Origin: JALXDT01 sp964634755
GTDB taxonomy: Bacteria > Acidobacteriota > Aminicenantia > JAMOAD01
Length of the DNA stretch: 37,676 bases
Direction of reading: 5' to 3'
NCBI GenBank assembly: GCA_964634755.1
Contig: CAZWJH010000014.1
Span: 1-37,676 of the forward strand
In this document: in pieces, positions 1-8,454 of the stretch
Position numbering within the stretch: position 1 is the stretch's first letter
Layout: each line of letters begins with the position of its first letter
The notes under the pieces: generated by a model
Database searches by the model: none
Told to the model about the DNA's origin: nothing
Seen by the model: only the letters and a program-made list of their open reading frames with translations
Position numbers and translations under genes: made by a program

Positions 1-826
1 TTTCTTTAAAATATTTTGCAAAATATTCAACGAAAGCTACTGATCTATGTTTTCCACCTGTACAACCTATTGAAACATTTATGTAAAATCTATCTTTTTT
101 AGCTTCTTTTAAAAAGAAATTTAAGAAAGATGTCATTTTCCTTACAAACAGATGAGTTTCTTTAAACTGCATAAGAAAATCAACAACCTCTTTTTCAAGG
201 CCAGTTTTCTGTTTGTAGATATCAACATAATATGGATTGGGTATTGATCTTACATCGAAAACTAAATCACTGTTTTCAGGAATGCCATAGATAAAACCAA
301 AGCTTTCAAAATTCACAAAGAAAGAGCTTTTTTTATGAGGACTGAAAATATTTGAACTTATTATTTTTTTTAGATCTTGAGGAGTTTTGTCTGATGTATC
401 TATTACCAAAGATGCGATATCTTCTATGGGTTTTAAAATTTTCCTTTCAAGTTCAATGCTTTCTTCGAGAGAAAGATTCTTTTTTGATAATGGATGTGGT
501 CTTCTTGTCCTTTTATATCTCAGTACTAAGGAATCTTTATTCGCTTTTAGAAATACTAAACTTAGGGGAATCCCTTTCTTGTTCATTCTTTTAATAAAGG
601 CAGGTAATTCTTTTATTAGTTTCTCATCTCTGATATCAACAACAAGGGCTAACTTTGAACTCTGTTCAACTCTATTTTTTTGTAAAAGCTCTAAAAATTT
701 AGTAAAAAGTTCGAACGGAAGGTTATCAATTACAAAGTAACCCATATCTTCGAGTATCTTAGTAAAAGTTGTTTTCCCTGCTCCTGAAAAACCTGTAATT
801 ATAATTATTGTGCTTCTTTTCGTCAT
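1..826 (-). CDS. rapZ: RapZ/YvcJ-family nucleotide-binding protein (partial, 3' end outside window)
   Basis: A P-loop protein of the RapZ (YvcJ/UPF0042) family. In Enterobacteria RapZ is an RNA-binding adaptor that controls glmZ/glmS and hence amino-sugar supply; in Gram-positives YvcJ is a GTPase of less clear role. Reading from the ATG at 826, a Walker A (GFSGAGKTT) lies at residues 12-20, followed by the family-typical segment ending DNLPF, a Walker-B-like VVDIRDE, and near the window edge the conserved CTGGKHRSV of the C-terminal domain. About 275 residues are present; the family is about 285-290 long, so only some 10-25 are lost. The start overlaps the hprK stop as ATGA, so translation is probably coupled. 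The RNA target in this organism cannot be inferred. Confidence 0.93.
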   Translation of the reverse strand, partial: MTKRSTIIIITGFSGAGKTTFTKILEDMGYFVIDNLPFELFTKFLELLQKNRVEQSSKLALVVDIRDEKLIKELPAFIKRMNKKGIPLSLVFLKANKDSLVLRYKRTRRPHPLSKKNLSLEESIELERKILKPIEDIASLVIDTSDKTPQDLKKIISSNIFSPHKKSSFFVNFESFGFIYGIPENSDLVFDVRSIPNPYYVDIYKQKTGLEKEVVDFLMQFKETHLFVRKMTSFLNFFLKEAKKDRFYINVSIGCTGGKHRSVAFVEYFAKYFKE

Positions 827-1779
827 GGTTTTTTATTCCACTCCCTCAATCTTTTATCTATTTCCCTTATTGGGTTAATTCCTTTTTTTCTCAATAAAAA
901 TACTCTTACTGCTACCTCTATAATAGTTGAAAGGTTTCTCCCTGGAGCAACGGGAATTTTAATAAGAGGAAACTCTTTGCCAAGTATCTTTTTTGAGTTC
1001 ATAGTCCATCCCAATCTGTTATACTCTTTTTTATCGTCCCACTTTTCAAGCTCTATAATAAGATTTACCTTTTTGTCATCTCCAATAGCTGAAATTCCTA
1101 AAAGTTCTTTTATGTTTATTATCCCCAGACCTCTTATTTCCATGTGGTATTTTGTTAAGTCAGGAGAAGCGGCGATGATTTCTCCATTCATATTTTCATA
1201 AAGTTCGACAATATCATCTGATATTAATCGATGCCCTCTCATAACTAAATCAAGAGCATTTTCACTTTTTCCCACCCCAGAATCTCCAATAATCAGTACT
1301 CCTACTCCGGAAATATCCATCATAACACCATGGATTCTTTTTTTAGAGGATAAATTTTTAAAAAGGTATGAAGAGATAGTTTCAAGGGTATCTCTAAGTG
1401 AGGAATAGGATATTAAAACAGGCAGCTTATGATAATTTGCCATTGTTTTAAACCTTTTATACAGTCCCCCTTCAGGTTCTATTAAAATTATACAGGCAAT
1501 ATTCTTAGAAAACATCCTTTTCAAAACTTTTATCTTTTTGGAAGGAGCAAAGTTTCTGAAAAGATTTAGATAAGTATTTGAAATCAAAAGAATTCTCCCG
1601 CTCTGGATTTCCTTCGTTTTATGTTCAGACAGAAGATACTCAGGCTCAAGTATGTAAGGGGAGGTTATTTGATTTTTTAATCCTTTTATACCGCTGACAA
1701 CTTCAATTTTTAGAAGATTATCTAAGTTCTTTATTAATTCTTCTACTGTTATGAAGATAGCCCCATTGGAAAGGCTCAT
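823..1779 (-). CDS. hprK: HPr kinase/phosphorylase
   Basis: Bifunctional enzyme that phosphorylates and dephosphorylates a regulatory serine of HPr, linking carbon status to PTS and gene control. At 318 residues it has the usual length. It has an N-terminal HprK domain (about 1-130), a P-loop GDSGVGKS at 165-172, the acidic DD at 188-189 and the family signature MEIRGLGIINI near 213-223. It starts 2 bases after the ptsN-like stop and overlaps rapZ by 4 bases. No HPr or enzyme I gene lies in the window; they may lie beyond the left edge, as in the hprK-rapZ-PTS clusters of deltaproteobacteria. In Gram-negatives with an incomplete PTS the protein is thought to be regulatory, and that is inferred here. 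Confidence 0.95.
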   Translation of the reverse strand: MSLSNGAIFITVEELIKNLDNLLKIEVVSGIKGLKNQITSPYILEPEYLLSEHKTKEIQSGRILLISNTYLNLFRNFAPSKKIKVLKRMFSKNIACIILIEPEGGLYKRFKTMANYHKLPVLISYSSLRDTLETISSYLFKNLSSKKRIHGVMMDISGVGVLIIGDSGVGKSENALDLVMRGHRLISDDIVELYENMNGEIIAASPDLTKYHMEIRGLGIINIKELLGISAIGDDKKVNLIIELEKWDDKKEYNRLGWTMNSKKILGKEFPLIKIPVAPGRNLSTIIEVAVRVFLLRKKGINPIREIDKRLREWNKKP

Positions 1780-1781
1780 TA

Positions 1782-2246
1782 CTAACTCTCGCTAAGCTCT
1801 GCTTCTTTTAAGATCTCATAAACTTCAATTGGGGAAGTACTGTTTCTTAAATCTTCCATAAAGGAATCTGATTTTTGAGCCAAATGAGCTGCTGCAGCTA
1901 ATATTTGAAGATGGTATGTTGGATTCTCTGTCGGTGATATAACCATAATTACAAGATATGTTGGCTTTTTATCATTTGAATCAAAGCCAATCCCTTCTTT
2001 GTTAACTCCTGCTGCAATTATAGGTTTTTTAAGCTCTTTTATTTTACAATGGGGAATAGCTACTCCTTTACCAATACCTGTGCTTCCTAAGGCTTCTCTG
2101 TCAAGAACTTTTTTGATAATCTGTTCTTTTTTCTTTATGAGTTTTTTCTCGTGAAGTTTTTCTATTAATTCCCTTATTACAGCTTCCTTTTCCGCTGATT
2201 CTAAAAAGAAAACCAAATCTTTAGATAAAAGCGATGTTATATTCAT
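1782..2246 (-). CDS. ptsN: PTS IIA component, PtsN/fructose family
   Basis: A 154-residue single-domain IIA protein. The motif GVAIPHCK places the phospho-accepting histidine at residue 66, as expected for the IIA-Ntr/fructose family. No IIB or IIC transporter domain is attached or nearby. Its position between hpf and hprK, downstream of rpoN, matches the classic nitrogen-PTS cluster. It therefore probably acts as a regulator (IIA-Ntr) rather than in sugar uptake. Its ATG overlaps the hpf stop by 4 bases. The symbol rests on context plus the domain; a fructose-type IIA with another role is the alternative. Confidence 0.88.
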   Translation of the reverse strand: MNITSLLSKDLVFFLESAEKEAVIRELIEKLHEKKLIKKKEQIIKKVLDREALGSTGIGKGVAIPHCKIKELKKPIIAAGVNKEGIGFDSNDKKPTYLVIMVISPTENPTYHLQILAAAAHLAQKSDSFMEDLRNSTSPIEVYEILKEAELSES

Positions 2247-2776
2247 CCTTTAAACTCTATAATACCTATTTCATTTTCACTCCTCTTAAATACCACAGAA
2301 AACCAGCCCGTGTCAATATTTTTAAAAGCAAAGATCGGATCATTTGAGCTTTCAAGAAAACTTATTGCCTCATTAATAGAAATAGGTTTCATTGTATAAT
2401 TATCTGAATAGTACATAACAGGCTTTTCAGAAGTTTTTTCTTCTTTCCTGTACTCTTTTTCAAAAACTTCTTCTTTCTCCCTCTTTCTTTTTCCTTCTTT
2501 AATCTTTTCTTTTTCTTTTTTTGCTTGTTTTGTAACAGAATCAAAAGCTGCTTTAAGGGTTGCTTTTAAATTTTTTCCTTTTTCCTTAGCATTAATGAAA
2601 CCTAATTTTGAATTAACATTGATGTCTACTACAAAATTAATTTTTTCCTTGGATATAATAATTTCGGCGTCAACAATTTCTGAAAGCATTTTCTCAATTT
2701 TGTTTAATTTTTTTACTGCAAATTCTCTTTCCCAAGAACCTAAATTTAAGTTTCTCCCTGTAATTTTAAAATTCAT
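2243..2776 (-). CDS. hpf: Ribosome hibernation promoting factor, long form
   Basis: A 177-residue protein with an N-terminal S30AE/RaiA domain (about 1-100) and a distinct C-terminal domain (about 122-177) containing KPISINEAISFLES and an ending related to the usual RR.dg.iGlIe pattern. The two-domain long form pairs 70S ribosomes into 100S dimers through the C-terminal domain in other bacteria. The linker (about 95-120) is rich in Lys and Glu. It follows rpoN by 11 bases with a good ribosome site (GAGGTGA) before the ATG. In proteobacterial rpoN clusters this slot usually holds a short HPF, so the long form here is of note. Confidence 0.92.
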   Translation of the reverse strand: MNFKITGRNLNLGSWEREFAVKKLNKIEKMLSEIVDAEIIISKEKINFVVDINVNSKLGFINAKEKGKNLKATLKAAFDSVTKQAKKEKEKIKEGKRKREKEEVFEKEYRKEEKTSEKPVMYYSDNYTMKPISINEAISFLESSNDPIFAFKNIDTGWFSVVFKRSENEIGIIEFKG

Positions 2777-2787
2777 TTATTCACCTC

Positions 2788-4266
2788 TCATTTTATTTTT
2801 CTTTTAACAGAGGAAGGAATTCCTATTGCTTCCCTGTATTTTGCTATTGTTCTTCTCTTTATGTTAATACCTTCTTTCTCAAGAATTTCCGCTATTTCAG
2901 AATCCGATAAGGGTTTTTTCTTATTCTCTTTTTCTATCAATTTCCTTATTTTCTCTTTTATACTTGAAGAAGAAATAAAATCTCCTGATTTAGTTTTAAG
3001 GGAGGATGAAAAGAAAAATTTTAGAGAAAATAGGCCTGAAGGTGTTAGAACATACTTATTTGAAACTATTCTACTTATTGTAGTTTCATGGAGCTCTGTA
3101 ACCTCCACAATATCTCTTAATTTCAATGGCTTCAGGTACTCAGGTCCTTTGTAAAAAAATTCCTTTTGTATGTCCGTTATAGCTTTTACTACTTTGTACA
3201 GACTGTTATTTCTATAATCATAAGCTTTTATGAAGTTAATTGCTTCTTCAAATTTTGCTTTTAAAAATTTTGCATCCTTTCCTCTTTTCCACTTGTATTG
3301 AGCTATTATGTTTTTATAGTATTTGCTTAACTGCGGTCTTGGTAAATTATCATCATTGATGTAAACATTTAACTCTCCATCCTCTTGAATTATAAAGGCA
3401 TCAGGGACTATATATTCTGTTCTGGTTTCTGTAATACTTTCCAGCGGGTATGGTTGGAGAGTTTTTATCTCTTCAATAATTTCTTCAATATCTTCCTTTG
3501 AAATTTCATATCCCTTTATCAACTTGTCATAATCTTTTTTTGCAAGATCTTCTAAATTGTTGTTTACTATTTTTTTGATTAGTTCTTTGTGTTTTAGATT
3601 ATTAAGCTCTGCTTGCGTAATAAGAACTTCTTTAATATCATAGCTTCCGATTCCATAAGGCTCAATTGCTTTTATCTTTCCTCTTATTCTTTCAAAATCT
3701 TCAAAACTAAAATCAATACCTTTTCCCTTATTTTCTTCAATGAATTTTTCAATATCAGAGTCATTTAATACAAGCAATCCTTTTTCATTTAGATTATCAA
3801 TAATAAAGTCAGAAATGATAAGAGAGAGCGAATTATCAAGCTCTAATCTTATTCTAAATTTGATTTTATCATAAGGACTTTCTCTTGAAGGAAGCAATTT
3901 TTCTATGAGATTCTCTTCTTTTTCCTTCCTTTTGCTATAAAAACTAATATCTTCTACAGACTCAAAAAAATCTTCTATCACATCAATGTCAAAAACAGGT
4001 TCTTCACTGTTTTGCTCTTTTTTCTCCTGGTCAACTGAGAGCTGATCTTCTGTCCTTCCTTCCTCCTTATTTTCATCTTTTTTCTCTTCTTCTTTCTCTG
4101 TGGATTCTATTTCAATAAAAGGATTCTCTTCTACAATTGTGTTGAGAGAAGAAAGTAAATCTATGTAATTAAGATTTAAAAGCTTTAATTGTTGAAAGAG
4201 AGAAGGGTTTAGCTTTTGCTTTAATGCAGGGCCTAAATTGATTGAAATTCCTTTTTTAGCTACCAT
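2788..4266 (-). CDS. rpoN: RNA polymerase sigma-54 factor
   Basis: Sigma-54 directs RNA polymerase to -24/-12 promoters and needs an enhancer-binding AAA activator. The 492-residue protein shows the Leu/Gln-containing region I (residues 5-50, with QQLKLL and ENPFIEIE), an acidic Glu/Lys-rich region II (about 55-100), the core-binding and helix-turn-helix regions, and the RpoN box KRRTIAKYRE at 470-479. The usual box begins ARRT; here Lys replaces the Ala. Its start overlaps the lptB stop as TGATG, which suggests reinitiation. No clear -24/-12 promoter was found in the window, so its targets are elsewhere or were missed by eye. Confidence 0.97.
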   Translation of the reverse strand: MVAKKGISINLGPALKQKLNPSLFQQLKLLNLNYIDLLSSLNTIVEENPFIEIESTEKEEEKKDENKEEGRTEDQLSVDQEKKEQNSEEPVFDIDVIEDFFESVEDISFYSKRKEKEENLIEKLLPSRESPYDKIKFRIRLELDNSLSLIISDFIIDNLNEKGLLVLNDSDIEKFIEENKGKGIDFSFEDFERIRGKIKAIEPYGIGSYDIKEVLITQAELNNLKHKELIKKIVNNNLEDLAKKDYDKLIKGYEISKEDIEEIIEEIKTLQPYPLESITETRTEYIVPDAFIIQEDGELNVYINDDNLPRPQLSKYYKNIIAQYKWKRGKDAKFLKAKFEEAINFIKAYDYRNNSLYKVVKAITDIQKEFFYKGPEYLKPLKLRDIVEVTELHETTISRIVSNKYVLTPSGLFSLKFFFSSSLKTKSGDFISSSSIKEKIRKLIEKENKKKPLSDSEIAEILEKEGINIKRRTIAKYREAIGIPSSVKRKIK

Positions 4267-4985
4267 CAGTGTATCCTTATCTCCTTTCCTAAATATTTTT
4301 CTTTAATTAAGGGATCAGAAATAATTTCTTCTGGAATTCCCTCTTTTAAAATTTCTCCGTCTACTAATATGTATGCTCTATCTGTTATTTTCAAGGTTTC
4401 TCTAATATTATGGTCACTTACGATAACGCCGATCCCATCCTCCTTAAAGCCTAATATGAGCTTTTGAATCTTGTTTATTGCGATAGGATCCACTCCTGTA
4501 AAAGGTTCATCCAAGAAAATGTATTTTGGGAAGGTAGCAAGAGCTCTTGCTATTTCAAGTCTTCTCTTTTCTCCTCCTGATAAAGTTTTTGCTTTTTGTT
4601 TTCTTACCTTTTGGAGTCCAAATCTATTTAGAAGAAGCTCAAGGTAAAAACCTCTTTTCTGTATATTATGAACCATGTTTTCCAAAACAAGTAAAATATT
4701 ATTCTCAACAGAAATGTCTCTAAAAATCGAGTGCTCTTGAGGAAGAAAGGTCATCCCAAGCAGCACTCTTTTATACATATGATAGTTTGTTATTTCTTTA
4801 TCATCAAAATAGATTTTTCCATTATCAGCTTTTATTAAACCTATTATAATTGAAAATGCAGTTGTCTTTCCTGCACCATTTGGACCAAGAAAACCAACAA
4901 TTTCTCTCTTTTTTAGATTGAGATTTATTCCTTTCAGAACCTCTTTATCTCCATACTTTTTTATCAAATTTTCTGCTTTTATCAT
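4266..4985 (-). CDS. lptB: LPS export ABC transporter ATP-binding protein
   Basis: Cytoplasmic ATPase of the LptB2FG complex that extracts lipopolysaccharide from the inner membrane. At 239 residues it has normal length, with Walker A GPNGAGKTT (34-42), Q-loop near LPQE (81-84), signature LSGGEKRR (135-142), Walker B ending FLDEP (157-161) and the family-typical FTGVDPIA. The H-loop reads SDHNIRET. It overlaps both rpoN (TGATG) and the LptC/LptA gene (ATGA), the standard lptC-lptA-lptB-rpoN order. LptF/LptG are not in the window. Confidence 0.96.
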   Translation of the reverse strand: MIKAENLIKKYGDKEVLKGINLNLKKREIVGFLGPNGAGKTTAFSIIIGLIKADNGKIYFDDKEITNYHMYKRVLLGMTFLPQEHSIFRDISVENNILLVLENMVHNIQKRGFYLELLLNRFGLQKVRKQKAKTLSGGEKRRLEIARALATFPKYIFLDEPFTGVDPIAINKIQKLILGFKEDGIGVIVSDHNIRETLKITDRAYILVDGEILKEGIPEEIISDPLIKEKYLGKEIRIH

Positions 4986-6784
4986 TCTTCTTTAATGATT
5001 ACTTTTACCTTCTTATCTACCTTCGAAGTAGCATAAATTTTACCATTCTCAAGGTTTAAAGTCAATTTTTCCCCTTCAATTTTCGTGCCTTTTTGGTCTT
5101 CAAACCTTGCTTTTCCTGTTAAATAAACTATTTTCTTTTTTAAATCTATTTCAGCTGTTTCACATCTCCCCTGTCCTTCATTAAAATTAATTTTAATATT
5201 TCCTTTTATTAAAGCCTTTTCATATTTTTTATTTTTTATTGATATTGTGGCATTTTCTCCCCTTATTTTTAAATTATCTCCTTTCATAAACAATATTTTA
5301 TTTTTAACATCAATAGTCTCTTCGCTTATTTCTATTATTCCGCCTTTTATTTCAATATCTTTTTGTAAGAGCTTTCCATTGATTATTTTTGAATCTTTAT
5401 TCTTTTCAATTTTAACTTTTTCTCCAAAAATCTCTCCATCTGAGCTTTTTATGTAAACATTACCGATAAAAGTTGTAGCATCTCCTTTCTTAACAAAAGA
5501 GTCACAAATAAAGTTAAATTTTCCCTTATCTAAAAATCCGCTTACATTACCTATTGCCTCAATATTTTTTTTACTGTTGATTATTATGCTTTTTCCTTTT
5601 AAATAAAAATCTTTATTATTGTTGAAGGTGGATTTTTTAAAAAGTTTGTATCTCTTTTTTGTTAGTGAAATATAGGCTTCTTGGGCGGTAAGGCTCGCTT
5701 TTTCATCAATGAGAAATAAAAAATTGCTATCCTTTGCCTTAATTTCGGAGACCTTACTTTCATTGTCAAAAATTATTTGAAGGTATTCACTTCCCCCTTT
5801 CCCCTTTTTATTGCTCCCCTCTTTTATTGTTTTTAGCGCAGAATTTAAAAGCTCTATTTCTCTAAGGTTATTGTCTGAAAATTTGGCTTTTATTGATGAG
5901 AAAATTATATTTCTTCTGATTTTTGGCTCTATAATTGTAATTCTACCCGGTGAATTGCTGAATATTTCTGTTATGTCATTATTTTCAAAAAAAAGTCTTA
6001 GATTGATCATTACAATTTTTCTTGCTTTTACAATTTCTTTCTCTTTTTCATCAAACTTCTTCGAAATTTCCGTAATATTGATATTTTTTGAAAACCCATC
6101 ATAAAGCTTGTTGTTTTCAGTTAAGTTTAAATAGAGGTGTGACATTTCTATTATTAATACCTTGTTTTCTTTTTCGTTTGTTATCTTTAAGGGGGTGCCT
6201 GCTATTTTTAAAATCTTTTGTTTATTGTAAAGAAACATGTTTTTGGGCTCAATCTTAAAAACAGAGTTGTTTTTAATTATTTTAAAATCTTTGATGTTTC
6301 TAAAGACTACAAGATCTTTATCTAATTCGTAGAAAAAATCTTTTGCCCTAAAGCTGAAATTTTCACCCTTTAATAATACGGGAAGTTTTGATCTTATAAC
6401 TTTAACATTATAAATAATTTCTTCTCCTTTTAAAATTATCTTATTACTTTTCACTTTAATATTTTTTAAAAATACTATTTTTTTAAAATCAGGGGAGGCT
6501 TCCATTTCATCAGAAAAGATTTTTACTATCTTTTTCCCAGTTAACATTTCAGTTAAAACATTTCCCTTTATATGTATTTTTTTATCGTTGCCTATTGAAA
6601 AATTATCCCCTTTTACACTGAATTTTTTTACTCCTTTGACCCTTTTTTCAAAATAAAATTTATTATTTTCAGTTTTTTTTATTATTTCAATGTCTTCTTT
6701 GCTTTTGCCTGAGTTTATAACAATCATTATAGCCAATGTAAGCATGACTGTTATTATTAGGGCTATTAAGATTCTTTTTTTCAT
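4982..6784 (-). CDS. LptC/LptA-type LPS transport protein (apparent single-chain fusion)
   Basis: A 600-residue protein with one N-terminal membrane span (about residues 5-24) and then only beta-strand-like repeats with no further span. Residues about 30-200 resemble LptC (anchor plus beta-jellyroll). From about 395 to the end the repeats look like OstA/LptA, with recurring patterns such as GNVYIKSSDGEIFGEKV and GKARFEDQKGTKIEGEKL. In E. coli LptC is about 190 residues and LptA about 185, from separate genes; here one frame is three times longer and sits directly upstream of lptB with ATGA overlap, and no separate lptA is seen. I infer a membrane-anchored protein that supplies both the LptC and part of the LptA bridge. 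Charge is high in Lys and Glu. The assignment rests on context and repeat pattern. Confidence 0.8.
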   Translation of the reverse strand: MKKRILIALIITVMLTLAIMIVINSGKSKEDIEIIKKTENNKFYFEKRVKGVKKFSVKGDNFSIGNDKKIHIKGNVLTEMLTGKKIVKIFSDEMEASPDFKKIVFLKNIKVKSNKIILKGEEIIYNVKVIRSKLPVLLKGENFSFRAKDFFYELDKDLVVFRNIKDFKIIKNNSVFKIEPKNMFLYNKQKILKIAGTPLKITNEKENKVLIIEMSHLYLNLTENNKLYDGFSKNINITEISKKFDEKEKEIVKARKIVMINLRLFFENNDITEIFSNSPGRITIIEPKIRRNIIFSSIKAKFSDNNLREIELLNSALKTIKEGSNKKGKGGSEYLQIIFDNESKVSEIKAKDSNFLFLIDEKASLTAQEAYISLTKKRYKLFKKSTFNNNKDFYLKGKSIIINSKKNIEAIGNVSGFLDKGKFNFICDSFVKKGDATTFIGNVYIKSSDGEIFGEKVKIEKNKDSKIINGKLLQKDIEIKGGIIEISEETIDVKNKILFMKGDNLKIRGENATISIKNKKYEKALIKGNIKINFNEGQGRCETAEIDLKKKIVYLTGKARFEDQKGTKIEGEKLTLNLENGKIYATSKVDKKVKVIIKEE

Positions 6785-8454
6785 TTTATATCAAGTACCT
6801 CTATGACAAATTTATTTGAGTATGTGTGAATAGTAAAGATAATGTGTTTTTTGTTGGAATTCAGGTCTAAATAAGGTCTTTTCCAAAGATAAGCTTCAAT
6901 TTCTGAAGAATTTTTTGAGATTTTAAGATTTACCCTTTTGCTATCTTTTCTTACTTTCATCTTAATGTTTGCATCAAGGAGTGCAAAAACAGGTTTTGTG
7001 TTTCCAAAACCAAAAGGTTTTAATTTGTTAAATGATTTGAAAAAATTTCCGTTTAAATTAAAGAGATCAATTTCACCATCCACGAGAAATCTTTTTTTTA
7101 TCAATGTATCCTCTTTATTAAAACTTTTTCTTATAGCCTCTCTTAGTCCTTCTATTCTATGGGCATCTATTGTAAATCCTATTGCCTGAGCATGTCCTCC
7201 AAAATTTAAACCTCCCTCTTCGGTTTTGAGATTTTCTTCAAGAGTTCTTATTTTATCAATAAGTGAAATTTTCCCAGCAGATCTTCCCGAGGCATGGCCC
7301 TTTCCATTTTCATCAATAGCTATTAAAATTACAGGTCTTCCGTATTCTTCCACTAATTTTGAAGCAACTATTCCGATTACACCTTTATGCCACCCCTCTT
7401 TTTCAACTATTATGATTGGATCTTCTGAAAATCCCCTTTTTTGGATTAAATTTTTAGCTTCATTTAGAATTTTATTTTCTATGCTTTGTCTTTTCACATT
7501 GAGCTTGTTTAAGTTTTTGGCTATCTTAAGAGCTTCTTGTTCCGCAGAAAGAAAGAGAGACATTATCATGTTTGGATCTTCTAACCTTCCTGCAACATTG
7601 ATTCTGGGGCATATCCTAAAAAGAAAGTCTTCAGTATTAAGCCCCTTTGAGCTTACTCCAGATACTTTCATAAGCGCATTTAGAGCCGGGTCAGAAGAAT
7701 TTTCAATCTCTTTTATTCCGTTTGAAACTATTATTCTGTTTTCATCAATTAGTGGAACAACATCAGCAATTGTCCCGAGTGCTGCCCATTTCAAGAAAGG
7801 AGGAAGCAAATTTTCCAGATTTAAGCTTTTGAATAAAGCTTGAACAAGTTTAAATGCTACACCTACTCCCGCAAGATGTTTAAATGGGTAATTTGAATTT
7901 TTTAGTTTTGGATTAATTATAGATAGGGCAGGGGGAAGCTCTTCAGCGGGGATATGGTGGTCGGTTATTATTAAGTCTATGGGGGTATTTATTATCTCTT
8001 CGGCAAAGTCAAATCCTGTTATCCCATTATCTACTGTTATGACTAAAGTTGCGCCACTTTCCTTTACTATATTTATATCTTCTTTTTTCACACCATAACC
8101 ATGATTTAGCCTATGGGGAATGTAATAAGTATTCTTTATGTTTAGAAGACTGAAGGCTTTGTGAAGAAGTATGGAAGACGAAAGACCGTCAACATCATAA
8201 TCTCCGATTATTATTATTTTCTCTCCTTTTTCCTTTGCTCTTAGAATTCTTTCAACACTTTCTTTAATCCCTTCAAGAAGAAAAGGCTCATAAAGATTGT
8301 CTAAGGAGGGATTTAGGAATCTTCTGATTTGTTCTTTTATATTAAGCCCTCTGTTTAAAAGAATGTTTGCTACTCTTTTATCAAGAGAGAACTCCTTTGA
8401 AATTTCCTCTGCTTCTTTATGCTCAGGTAAAAATTTCCAGATTGTATTTTTCAT
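6781..8454 (-). CDS. recJ: Single-stranded-DNA-specific exonuclease RecJ
   Basis: 5'-3' exonuclease of the DHH family used in recombination and repair. The 557-residue protein has motif I GDYDVDG (84-90), motif II VDNG (141-144), the DHH motif at 165-167, and a DHHA1 domain with GGHAQAIGFTI near 418-428, followed by the OB-fold C-terminal region. Length is typical. It overlaps both neighbours by ATGA, so it belongs to the same coupled train as lptC/A and the AAA ATPase gene, an uncommon partner for LPS genes. Confidence 0.96.
   Translation of the reverse strand: MKNTIWKFLPEHKEAEEISKEFSLDKRVANILLNRGLNIKEQIRRFLNPSLDNLYEPFLLEGIKESVERILRAKEKGEKIIIIGDYDVDGLSSSILLHKAFSLLNIKNTYYIPHRLNHGYGVKKEDINIVKESGATLVITVDNGITGFDFAEEIINTPIDLIITDHHIPAEELPPALSIINPKLKNSNYPFKHLAGVGVAFKLVQALFKSLNLENLLPPFLKWAALGTIADVVPLIDENRIIVSNGIKEIENSSDPALNALMKVSGVSSKGLNTEDFLFRICPRINVAGRLEDPNMIMSLFLSAEQEALKIAKNLNKLNVKRQSIENKILNEAKNLIQKRGFSEDPIIIVEKEGWHKGVIGIVASKLVEEYGRPVILIAIDENGKGHASGRSAGKISLIDKIRTLEENLKTEEGGLNFGGHAQAIGFTIDAHRIEGLREAIRKSFNKEDTLIKKRFLVDGEIDLFNLNGNFFKSFNKLKPFGFGNTKPVFALLDANIKMKVRKDSKRVNLKISKNSSEIEAYLWKRPYLDLNSNKKHIIFTIHTYSNKFVIEVLDIK

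Noticed and set aside
387..740. Two overlapping open frames on the plus strand
   Set aside because: Both are antisense to rapZ and have no ribosome site or recognisable domain.
7226..7843. Open frame of 205 codons on the plus strand
   Set aside because: It lies antisense inside recJ, whose conserved motifs are on the other strand; composition is typical of a shadow frame.
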